Shown here: positions 15,192 to 20,118 of the stretch, piece by piece
Layout: every line of letters begins with the position of its first letter
How positions within the stretch are numbered: position 1 is the first letter of the stretch
Source of the DNA: JBBSDV01 sp038240335
GTDB lineage: Bacteria; Chloroflexota; Dehalococcoidia; DSTF01; JACRBR01
Direction: 5' to 3'
Assembly: GCA_038240335.1 (NCBI GenBank)
Contig: JBBSDV010000032.1
Coordinates: 1-20,118 of the forward strand
DNA: 20,118 nt
Translations under genes and position numbers: made by a program
The notes under the pieces: generated by a model
What the model saw: only the letters and a program-made list of their open reading frames with translations
What the model was told of the DNA's origin: nothing
Databases searched by the model: none

Positions 15192-15611
15192 ATGCTGCAA
15201 CCAAAGCGCACCAAGTTTCGCAAGCAACACCGCGGCCACCGCCGTGGCATTGCCGGCCGCGGCAACGAGATCAGCTTCGGCGAGTTCGGCCTGCAGGCCG
15301 TCGGCCACGCTTGGGTCGACAGCCGCCAGATCGAGGCCGCTCGCCGCGCCATCACGCACGAACTCAAGCGCGGTGGCAAGGTGTGGATTCGCATCTTTCC
15401 GGACAAACCGGTGACTTCGAAGCCGGCCGAGACGCGCATGGGCAGCGGCAAGGGCGCGCTCGACCACTGGGTCGCTGTCGTCAAGCCCGGCCGCATGCTG
15501 TTCGAAGTGGCCGGCGTGAAGGAAGATCTCGCGCGCGAGGCGCTGCGGCTGGCATCGCACAAGCTGCCGCTCGAGACGCGCACGGTGATCAAGGAACACG
15601 AGGGAATCTGA
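15192..15611 (+). CDS. rplP: Large ribosomal subunit protein uL16
   Basis: uL16 binds near the A site and the 5S rRNA region and is a late assembly protein of the 50S subunit. The 139-residue sequence has MLQPKRTKFRKQHRG at the start, GNEISFGEFGLQA, the RIFPDKPVTSKPAETRMGSGKG block and WVAVVKPGRMLFEVAG. Length and content are standard. Its stop codon overlaps the start of rpmC (TGATG), indicating translational coupling. Confidence 0.97.
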   Translation: MLQPKRTKFRKQHRGHRRGIAGRGNEISFGEFGLQAVGHAWVDSRQIEAARRAITHELKRGGKVWIRIFPDKPVTSKPAETRMGSGKGALDHWVAVVKPGRMLFEVAGVKEDLAREALRLASHKLPLETRTVIKEHEGI

Positions 15612-15850
15612 TGGCCGGCCGAAAAACGAAGGAGCGCGTGGACGAATTGCGCGGGTTGTCGGACGAAAAGCTTGCGACGGAGCTGAACGAGGCGTACCGC
15701 CGGTTGTTCACGATCCGCCTGCAGCTGACGACGCGACAGCAGTCGAACACGACCGAAAAGACGAAGGTGAAGCGCCAGATCGGGCGCATCCGGACGCTTC
15801 AGCGCGAGCGCGAGCTCGCCGCGGCCTACGCCGCGCACACGGGAAGGTAG
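15611..15850 (+). CDS. rpmC: Large ribosomal subunit protein uL29
   Basis: uL29 is a small helical protein at the tunnel exit beside uL23, contacted by nascent-chain factors. The ATG at 15611 shares one base with the rplP stop. The 79 residues include ELRGLSDEKLATELNEAYR (12-30), LFTIRLQLTTRQQSNT and the ending KVKRQIGRIRTLQRERE, the family pattern. It is slightly longer than the usual 60-70 residues because of a C-terminal AAAYAAHTGR. The predicted structure is an antiparallel helix pair. Confidence 0.94.
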   Translation: MAGRKTKERVDELRGLSDEKLATELNEAYRRLFTIRLQLTTRQQSNTTEKTKVKRQIGRIRTLQRERELAAAYAAHTGR

Positions 15851-15859
15851 CGGAGCCAT

Positions 15860-16447
15860 ATGGGTTCTGAAGAAAAACTCCAGGTCGGGCGCGTCGTCAG
15901 CACGAAGATGGATAAGACCGTCGTCGTGCGGATCGACCGCCACAAGCGGCACCGCCTGTACCGCAAGACGATGCGCGTCACGCGGCGCTACAAGGCGCAC
16001 GACGAGACGAACGCCTGCAATCTCGGCGATATCGTGCGCATCGCCGAGACGCGCCCGATATCGCGCGACAAGCGCTGGCGCGTCGTCGAGATCGTGACGA
16101 AGGGCGACGTCGCCGAAGTGGCGCCGACGGAGATCGGCGCCCACATCATCGATGACATCAGCGTCGCCCAGGCCGCCGGCGCCGAGGCGCGAGCTGCCGC
16201 CGAGGCAGCGAAGCGCGTCGCAGCGGCCGCGGCGATGCCGTACGTCGAGCCCGAAGGCCCGACGACCGAGGCGGTGACCGAGGAGGCCGAAGCGGAAGAG
16301 ATCGGCATGACGCCGCCGACCGCCGGTAACGAAGCCGACGCAAGCGCGATGATGGCCGACGCCGGTGGCCCGGACGCGAGTGCAATCGCGGAATCGCCGC
16401 CGTCCGCACCAAACGCCGATGCTTCGGACCAGGAGACGCAGTCGTGA
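15860..16447 (+). CDS. rpsQ: Small ribosomal subunit protein uS17 with long acidic C-terminal tail
   Basis: uS17 is a primary 16S-binding protein in the 30S body. The core (about 1-84) is typical: GRVVSTKMDKTVVVRIDRH, the KTMRVTRRYKAHDE loop, GDIVRIAETRPISRDKRWRVVEI. Another 110 residues follow, giving 195 against the usual 80-100. By my count the tail (85-195) has about 22 acidic and 3 basic residues, with many Ala, Pro and Ser. The reading frame is continuous and its stop overlaps the rplN start, so this is not an assembly fusion with a neighbour. The tail should be disordered. Its role is unknown. Confidence 0.93.
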   Translation: MGSEEKLQVGRVVSTKMDKTVVVRIDRHKRHRLYRKTMRVTRRYKAHDETNACNLGDIVRIAETRPISRDKRWRVVEIVTKGDVAEVAPTEIGAHIIDDISVAQAAGAEARAAAEAAKRVAAAAAMPYVEPEGPTTEAVTEEAEAEEIGMTPPTAGNEADASAMMADAGGPDASAIAESPPSAPNADASDQETQS

Positions 16448-16812
16448 TCCAGCAATACTCGCGACTCAAGGTCGCCGACAACTCGGGCGCTCGGTCGATC
16501 ATGTGCATCTCGGTGCTCGGCGGCACGCGGCGGCGCTACGCCCGCGTCGGCGATACGATCGTCGCTTCGGTGAAGCTCGCGCAGCCAGGCGGCGGCGTGA
16601 AGAAGGGCGACGTCGTGAAGGCGGTCGTCGTGCGCACGGTAAAGGCATACGGCCGCTCCGATGGCTCGTTCATTCGTTTCGACGAAAACGCCGCCGTCAT
16701 CCTGTCCGACAAGCAGAATCCGAAGGGGACGCGTATCTTTGGTCCGGTCGCGCGCGAGCTGCGGGACCGCAACTTCATGAAGATCGTGTCGCTCGCACCG
16801 GAGGTGATCTAG
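16444..16812 (+). CDS. rplN: Large ribosomal subunit protein uL14
   Basis: uL14 lies at the subunit interface, forms bridge B8 with 16S rRNA, and is the binding site for the silencing factor RsfS. The 122-residue protein starts at GTG 16444, overlapping the rpsQ stop by 4 nt (GTGA), with AGGAG (16431-16435) 8 nt upstream. Family blocks are MIQQYSRLKVADNSGA, ISVLGGTRRRYARVGD, VKAVVVRT and the ending FGPVARELRDRNFMKIVSLAPEV. It opens the spc part of the cluster. Confidence 0.97.
   Translation: MIQQYSRLKVADNSGARSIMCISVLGGTRRRYARVGDTIVASVKLAQPGGGVKKGDVVKAVVVRTVKAYGRSDGSFIRFDENAAVILSDKQNPKGTRIFGPVARELRDRNFMKIVSLAPEVI
16800..16808 (+). promoter_or_regulatory. Extended Shine-Dalgarno site of rplX
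   Basis: GGAGGTGAT is a full 9-base complement of the usual 3' end of 16S rRNA (AUCACCUCC). It lies in the last codons of rplN, 6 nt before the rplX ATG at 16815. It shows that this genome uses a conventional anti-Shine-Dalgarno sequence for its ribosomal genes. Confidence 0.7.
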
Positions 16813-16814
16813 CC

Positions 16815-17168
16815 ATGCGCAAGATCAAGCGCGACGACAGCGTGCTCGTCATCGTCGGCCGCGACCGCGGCAAGGTCGGCGTCGTCCGCCAGATCATCGG
16901 CGGCGGCGACCTCGTGAAGGTGAAGGGCCACCGCCCCAAAATCACCGAGGACATGGTGTTCGTCACCGGCATGAATATGGTGAAGCGCCACAAGCGGCAG
17001 CAGCAGGGCGTCGCGCAGGCCGGCATCATCGAGAAGGAGATGCCCATGCCGCTCTCGAAGGTGATGCTGGTGTGCAAGAGCTGCAACAAGCCGGTTCGCG
17101 TCGGGTTCACGGTCCGTCCCGACGGAAAGCACCGCGTGTGCCGCAACTGCGGCCAGGATATCGACTAA
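16815..17168 (+). CDS. rplX: Large ribosomal subunit protein uL24
   Basis: uL24 is one of the first proteins to bind 23S rRNA in 50S assembly. The ATG at 16815 gives 117 residues. The KOW motif is near the start (KIKRDDSVLVIVGRDRGKVG), followed by VKRHKRQQQG and a C-terminal part with paired cysteines: CKSC and CRNC separated by a short hairpin, as in many bacterial L24. The frame is open far upstream but has no family sequence there. An unusually strong ribosome binding site supports the start. The stop codon overlaps the rplE start (TAATG). Confidence 0.96.
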   Translation: MRKIKRDDSVLVIVGRDRGKVGVVRQIIGGGDLVKVKGHRPKITEDMVFVTGMNMVKRHKRQQQGVAQAGIIEKEMPMPLSKVMLVCKSCNKPVRVGFTVRPDGKHRVCRNCGQDID

Positions 17169-17722
17169 TGGCAGTACCACGACTCAAAGAGCGCTATCAG
17201 AGCGAAATCGTGCCCGAGATGCAGCGCCAGTTCAGCTACGGCAACGTCATGCAGGTGCCGCGCGTCAATAAGATCACGCTGAACATCGGCCTCGGCGAGG
17301 CGCGTGAGAACGCGCGCGCCGTCGAGAGCGCGACCGCGGACGTCTCGACGATCACCGGCCAGAAGCCCATCGTCACGCGTGCCAAGAAGGCGATCGCAAA
17401 CTTCAAGGTTCGCGAGAACATGCCCGTCGGCGTTGCCGTCACGCTGCGCGGCGACCGCATGTACGAGTTCCTCGACCGCCTGCTCAACGCGGCGCTGCCC
17501 CGTATCCGCGACTTCCACGGCGTGCCGACCAAGGCCTTCGACGGCCGCGGCAACTTCAGCCTCGGCGTCAGGGAGCAGCTCATCTTCCCCGAGATCGATT
17601 ACGACAAGGTCGACCGAATCCGCGGCATGCAGATCAACATCGGCACGTCGGCAAAAACCGACGAAGAGGGACGGAAGCTGCTCGAGCTGCTGGGCATGCC
17701 GTTCTCGAAGGAGCGTGTTTAG
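17168..17722 (+). CDS. rplE: Large ribosomal subunit protein uL5
   Basis: uL5 binds 5S rRNA in the central protuberance and contacts the P-site tRNA and uS13. The ATG at 17168 shares a base with the rplX stop and gives 184 residues, a normal length. Family blocks include PRLKERYQSEIVPEM, VPRVNKITLNIGLGEA, TGQKPIVTRAKKAIANFKVRE and GRGNFSLGVREQLIFPEIDYD. Nothing unusual is seen. Confidence 0.97.
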   Translation: MAVPRLKERYQSEIVPEMQRQFSYGNVMQVPRVNKITLNIGLGEARENARAVESATADVSTITGQKPIVTRAKKAIANFKVRENMPVGVAVTLRGDRMYEFLDRLLNAALPRIRDFHGVPTKAFDGRGNFSLGVREQLIFPEIDYDKVDRIRGMQINIGTSAKTDEEGRKLLELLGMPFSKERV

Positions 17723-17724
17723 CC

Positions 17725-17910
17725 ATGGCGAAGACGTCGATGATCGTCGCGGCGAACCGCGAGCCGAAGTATTCGACCCGAAAGAAGAACCGCTGCAAGC
17801 TCTGCGGTCGGCCGCGCGCCTACATGCGCGCGTTCGCCCTCTGCCGCATCTGCTTCCGCGGCCTCGCGCTCAAGGGACAGTTGCCCGGCGTACAGAAATC
17901 CAGCTGGTAG
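17725..17910 (+). CDS. rpsN: Small ribosomal subunit protein uS14, zinc-binding type Z
   Basis: uS14 is a late-binding protein of the 30S head. This is the short zinc form: 61 residues with CKLC and CRIC holding the zinc site, and typical RCKLCGRPRAYMRAFALCRICFR. AAGGAG lies upstream at a somewhat long distance of about 11 nt, inside the end of rplE. The zinc form is usual in Gram-positive groups, Chloroflexota and Thermus-like bacteria. Confidence 0.96.
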   Translation: MAKTSMIVAANREPKYSTRKKNRCKLCGRPRAYMRAFALCRICFRGLALKGQLPGVQKSSW

Positions 17911-17916
17911 GCACGC

Positions 17917-17936
17917 GGCCGTTGATAGCGGCCTTT
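17917..17936 (+). terminator. Hairpin with short T-run in the rpsN-rpsH spacer, possible attenuator
   Basis: GGCCG (17917-17921) pairs with CGGCC (17929-17933) around a 7-nt loop and is followed by TTT. It is short and has few T, so it would at most reduce read-through inside the superoperon. Confidence 0.3.
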
Positions 17937-17987
17937 CCGTAGCTCGCGTCAAGCGACAGCGCGGAAGAATGAGGAGCGGAACAAGCC

Positions 17988-18386
17988 TTGAACATGACGG
18001 ATCCCATCGCGGATATGCTGACGCGCATCCGTAACGCCGTGACGGCGAAGCATGAGTTCGTGAACATCCCCGCGTCGAAGATGAAGCTCGCGATCGCGAA
18101 CGTCCTTCGGAACGAGGGGTTCATCCGGAGCTTCGAGCTCAAGGACGAGGCCGAGCGCAAGTTGATGCGCGTCGAGCTCAACTACACCGGGAAGAAAGAC
18201 CCGGTGCTGAATGGGCTGCAGCGGGTGAGTAAGCCAGGACTCCGTGTGTACGTCCAGAAGCGCGAGATCCCGCGCGTCTACGGCGGCCTCGGAATCGCAA
18301 TCCTGTCGACGCCGCAGGGCGTCATGACGGGCCAGGACGCATGGCGACGCAGCATCGGCGGCGAAGTCATCTGTTACGTGTGGTAG
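17988..18386 (+). CDS. rpsH: Small ribosomal subunit protein uS8
   Basis: uS8 is a primary 16S-binding protein of the 30S platform and in E. coli represses the spc operon. The start is probably TTG at 17988, giving MNMTDPIADMLTRIRNA, the usual form with a second Met at position 3; GAGGAG is 11 nt upstream. The alternative ATG at 17994 would place that site 17 nt away. The 132 residues include FELKDEAERK, the LKRVSKPGLRVYV-type segment and the ending GVMTGQDAWRRSIGGEVICYVW. The 77-nt spacer before it is the longest in the spc part and holds a hairpin. Confidence 0.95.
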   Translation: MNMTDPIADMLTRIRNAVTAKHEFVNIPASKMKLAIANVLRNEGFIRSFELKDEAERKLMRVELNYTGKKDPVLNGLQRVSKPGLRVYVQKREIPRVYGGLGIAILSTPQGVMTGQDAWRRSIGGEVICYVW

Positions 18387-18390
18387 GCCA

Positions 18391-18936
18391 ATGTCAAGAA
18401 TCGGAAAGCTGCCCATCCCGCTCGCGAAAAACGTTCAGCTCGAGATCGACGGCTCGAACGTGAAGGTCAAGGGACCGAAGGGCGAGCTCGTCCGCGACTT
18501 CCCTGGCGGCATCACGTTCACGAAGGACGATGCGACCGTCACGGTTGTCCGTCCCGACGACGAGAAGCGCTCGCGCGCGCTCCACGGCCTGTCGCGGTCG
18601 CTGCTGGCGAACATGGTGACCGGCGTCTCGGACGGCTACACGAAGACCCTCGAGCTGCAAGGCGTCGGCTATCGCGCGACGCAGGCCGCCGAGAAAGTGA
18701 CGCTCGCCGTCGGCTACTCGCACCCGGTCGAGGTCGTGCCGCCGCCCGGTATCCAGCTCGCCGTCGAGGGCACGACGAAGGTACACGTGACCGGCATCGA
18801 CAAGGAGCTCGTCGGGCAGGTCGCCGCAAACATCCGCAAGGTGCGCAAGCCGGAGCCGTACAAGGGCAAGGGCATCCGCTATCTTGGCGAGAAGGTACGA
18901 CGAAAGGCCGGCAAGGCCGGTAAGGCGGGCAAGTAA
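18391..18936 (+). CDS. rplF: Large ribosomal subunit protein uL6
   Basis: uL6 lies near the GTPase-associated region of the 50S subunit and helps assemble factor-binding sites. The 181-residue protein has two similar beta domains. It starts MSRIGKLPIPLAKNV and carries VKGPKGEL and the C-terminal signature RKPEPYKGKGIRYLGE. It ends in a basic KAGKAGKAGK repeat. It starts 4 nt after the rpsH stop with only a weak ribosome binding site. Confidence 0.97.
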   Translation: MSRIGKLPIPLAKNVQLEIDGSNVKVKGPKGELVRDFPGGITFTKDDATVTVVRPDDEKRSRALHGLSRSLLANMVTGVSDGYTKTLELQGVGYRATQAAEKVTLAVGYSHPVEVVPPPGIQLAVEGTTKVHVTGIDKELVGQVAANIRKVRKPEPYKGKGIRYLGEKVRRKAGKAGKAGK

Positions 18937-18937
18937 A

Positions 18938-19300
18938 ATGAAGGGCAGCAAGACCAATCGCGCAGCGCGCATCCGCCGCCACGCACGCGTCCGCAAGACG
19001 GTGTCTGGCACCGAGATGCGGCCGCGGCTCGCAGTCTTCCGCAGCACGTCGCACATCTACGCCCAGGTGATCGACGACGCCCGCGGACACACGCTCGCCG
19101 CCGCCTCTTCGATCGATAAAGATCTCAAGGACGGCGCCGGCAACAAGAGCGATCGCGCGAAGGCGGTCGGCGCGTCAGTCGCGAAGAAGGCGAAGGACGC
19201 CGGCGTCCAGGCGGTGGTCTTCGACCGCGGCGGCAACAGGTATCACGGCCGAGTGAAGGCGCTTGCCGACGCGGCGCGCGAAGCAGGGCTGGAGTTCTAG
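18938..19300 (+). CDS. rplR: Large ribosomal subunit protein uL18
   Basis: uL18 binds 5S rRNA with uL5 and links it to the large subunit. The ATG at 18938 lies 1 nt after the rplF stop and gives 120 residues. Typical parts are RIRRHARVRKTVSGT, RPRLAVFRSTSHIYAQVIDD and FDRGGNRYHGRVKALADAAREAGLEF. The frame is open further upstream, but those residues belong to the overlapping rplF end. Confidence 0.96.
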   Translation: MKGSKTNRAARIRRHARVRKTVSGTEMRPRLAVFRSTSHIYAQVIDDARGHTLAAASSIDKDLKDGAGNKSDRAKAVGASVAKKAKDAGVQAVVFDRGGNRYHGRVKALADAAREAGLEF

Positions 19301-19301
19301 C

Positions 19302-19910
19302 ATGGCAGGACCGAGAACACGCAGAGATGGCGGCGGTGGCCGCGACGGCGGCGGCCGCGACGGCGAGCTTCAGGAGAAGGTGGTCTTCATCAACCGCGTC
19401 TCGAAGGTCGGCAAGGGCGGCCGGCGCTTCAGCTTTAGCGCCGTCGTCGTCGTGGGCGACGGCAAAGGCAACGTCGGCGCCGGCATGGGCAAGGCAAACG
19501 AGGTGCCCGAGGCGATCCGCAAGGGCTCCGCTGTCGCCCGCAAGAGCCTGATTAAAGTGCCGATGAACAAGAGCACGATCTCGCACCCGATTATCGCCCA
19601 CTTCGGCGCCGCGCGGGTGATGATGAAGCCGGCGTCTCCCGGTACCGGTGTCATCGCCGGCGGGGGCGTCCGCGCCGTCATGGAGTCGGCCGGCATCAAG
19701 GATGTCCTCACGAAGTCGCTCGGTTCGTCGAACGTCATCAACGTCGTTAAGGCGACCATGGCCGGGCTGAGCGAACTCAAGGACGTGAAGAAGGAGATCG
19801 CCCGCCGCAAGGGCAGTGTCAACCGCAACCGCGGCGACGTCTCCGCGAGCGGCGCGGCAGCAGGGTCCGCGGGCACAGCGACCCCCGCGGCACCGGCAGG
19901 CGGGGCGTAA
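19302..19910 (+). CDS. rpsE: Small ribosomal subunit protein uS5 with Gly/Arg N-terminus and Ala-rich tail
   Basis: uS5 lies at the mRNA entry channel with uS3 and uS4 and affects decoding accuracy. From the ATG at 19302 it has 202 residues, against about 165-170 in common bacteria. A Gly/Arg/Asp-rich N-terminus comes before the core LQEKVVFINRVSKVGKGGRRF. The S5 signature region with GDGKGNVGAGMGKANEVPEAI and the ending KSLGSSNVINVVKATMAGL follow. The last 30 residues are Ala, Gly, Ser and Thr rich and probably flexible. The gene begins 1 nt after the rplR stop, with GGAG inside the end of rplR. Confidence 0.96.
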   Translation: MAGPRTRRDGGGGRDGGGRDGELQEKVVFINRVSKVGKGGRRFSFSAVVVVGDGKGNVGAGMGKANEVPEAIRKGSAVARKSLIKVPMNKSTISHPIIAHFGAARVMMKPASPGTGVIAGGGVRAVMESAGIKDVLTKSLGSSNVINVVKATMAGLSELKDVKKEIARRKGSVNRNRGDVSASGAAAGSAGTATPAAPAGGA

Positions 19911-19915
19911 GCGTT

Positions 19916-20098
19916 ATGCCGAAAATCAAAGTTACTTGGGAACGCAGCGGCATTAACCAGAAGGAAGACCAGAAGCGCACCGTCCGTGCGCTCGGTCTTC
20001 GCAAGCTCGGCCAGACCGTCGAGCACGACGACAATCGCACGATCAGGGGCATGATCATGAAGGTGCGCCACCTCGTCGTCGTGCAGGAGGACGCGTAG
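19916..20098 (+). CDS. rpmD: Large ribosomal subunit protein uL30
   Basis: uL30 is a small 50S protein near the base of the central region. The 60-residue sequence contains KIKVTWERSGINQKEDQKRT, VRALGLRKLGQTVEHDD and the family ending IRGMIMKVRHLVVVQED. Length is normal. It lies between rpsE and rplO, its usual place. Confidence 0.95.
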   Translation: MPKIKVTWERSGINQKEDQKRTVRALGLRKLGQTVEHDDNRTIRGMIMKVRHLVVVQEDA

Positions 20099-20118
20099 AT
20101 GCAGCAGCACGAACTGCG
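20099..20118 (+). CDS. rplO: Large ribosomal subunit protein uL15, first codons only
   Basis: Only six codons (MQQHEL) and part of a seventh fall in the window, directly after the rpmD stop. GGAGG (20086-20090) lies 8 nt upstream. The opening resembles the family start MKLHEL, and rplO is the normal gene after rpmD. Confidence 0.75.

Noticed and set aside
15860..16447. S17 tail as a separate gene or frameshift product
   Set aside because: The frame is continuous, there is no internal start with a convincing ribosome binding site near the tail, and the stop overlaps rplN in a normal coupled arrangement.

Overview
The window is high-GC bacterial chromosome, gene dense, with no phage, IS, CRISPR or tRNA signal that I can see. 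The best guess is a Chloroflexota bacterium, or less likely an Actinobacteria-like one. I base this on the F420-type luciferase-family oxidoreductase, the bifunctional phosphoglucose/phosphomannose isomerase, the LytR-CpsA-Psr protein, the four-cysteine S14 and the Rieske-like protein with its GPAPRxLDRFP motif. This placement is inference from gene content and not proof.

Positions 1-7217 hold single-gene units in mixed orientation. They are a zinc alcohol/polyol dehydrogenase (minus strand, cut by the window start), a LytR-CpsA-Psr cell-wall protein (plus), a phosphoglucose/phosphomannose isomerase (minus), a family III CoA-transferase (plus), a luciferase-like F420 oxidoreductase (plus) and a membrane-anchored Rieske-fold protein that has lost most iron-sulfur ligands (minus). 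The spacers carry two copies of a degenerate intergenic repeat. Several promoters lie directly against start codons, as expected for leaderless mRNAs. The isomerase and CoA-transferase genes share an 87-bp divergent promoter region with an inverted repeat lying between their -35 boxes.

Positions 7218-7654 are a long leader with a good sigma70-type promoter (TTGACA, 17 bp, TAGCAT), a possible 10-codon leaderless upstream ORF and several hairpins.

From 7655 to the window end runs one collinear ribosomal-protein superoperon: rpsL-rpsG-fusA (str), then rpsJ-rplC-rplD-rplW-rplB-rpsS-rplV-rpsC-rplP-rpmC-rpsQ (S10), then rplN-rplX-rplE-rpsN-rpsH-rplF-rplR-rpsE-rpmD-rplO (spc, with rplO cut by the window end). 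No tuf gene lies between fusA and rpsJ. Strong hairpins sit in the rpsG-fusA, fusA-rpsJ and rpsN-rpsH spacers. S3, S17 and S5 carry C-terminal tails beyond their conserved cores; that of S17 is about 110 residues and strongly acidic.

I did not find a wholly new multi-gene system. The best leads are the leaderless and divergent promoter architecture, the ligand-less Rieske protein, the structured superoperon leader and spacers, and the tailed 30S proteins.
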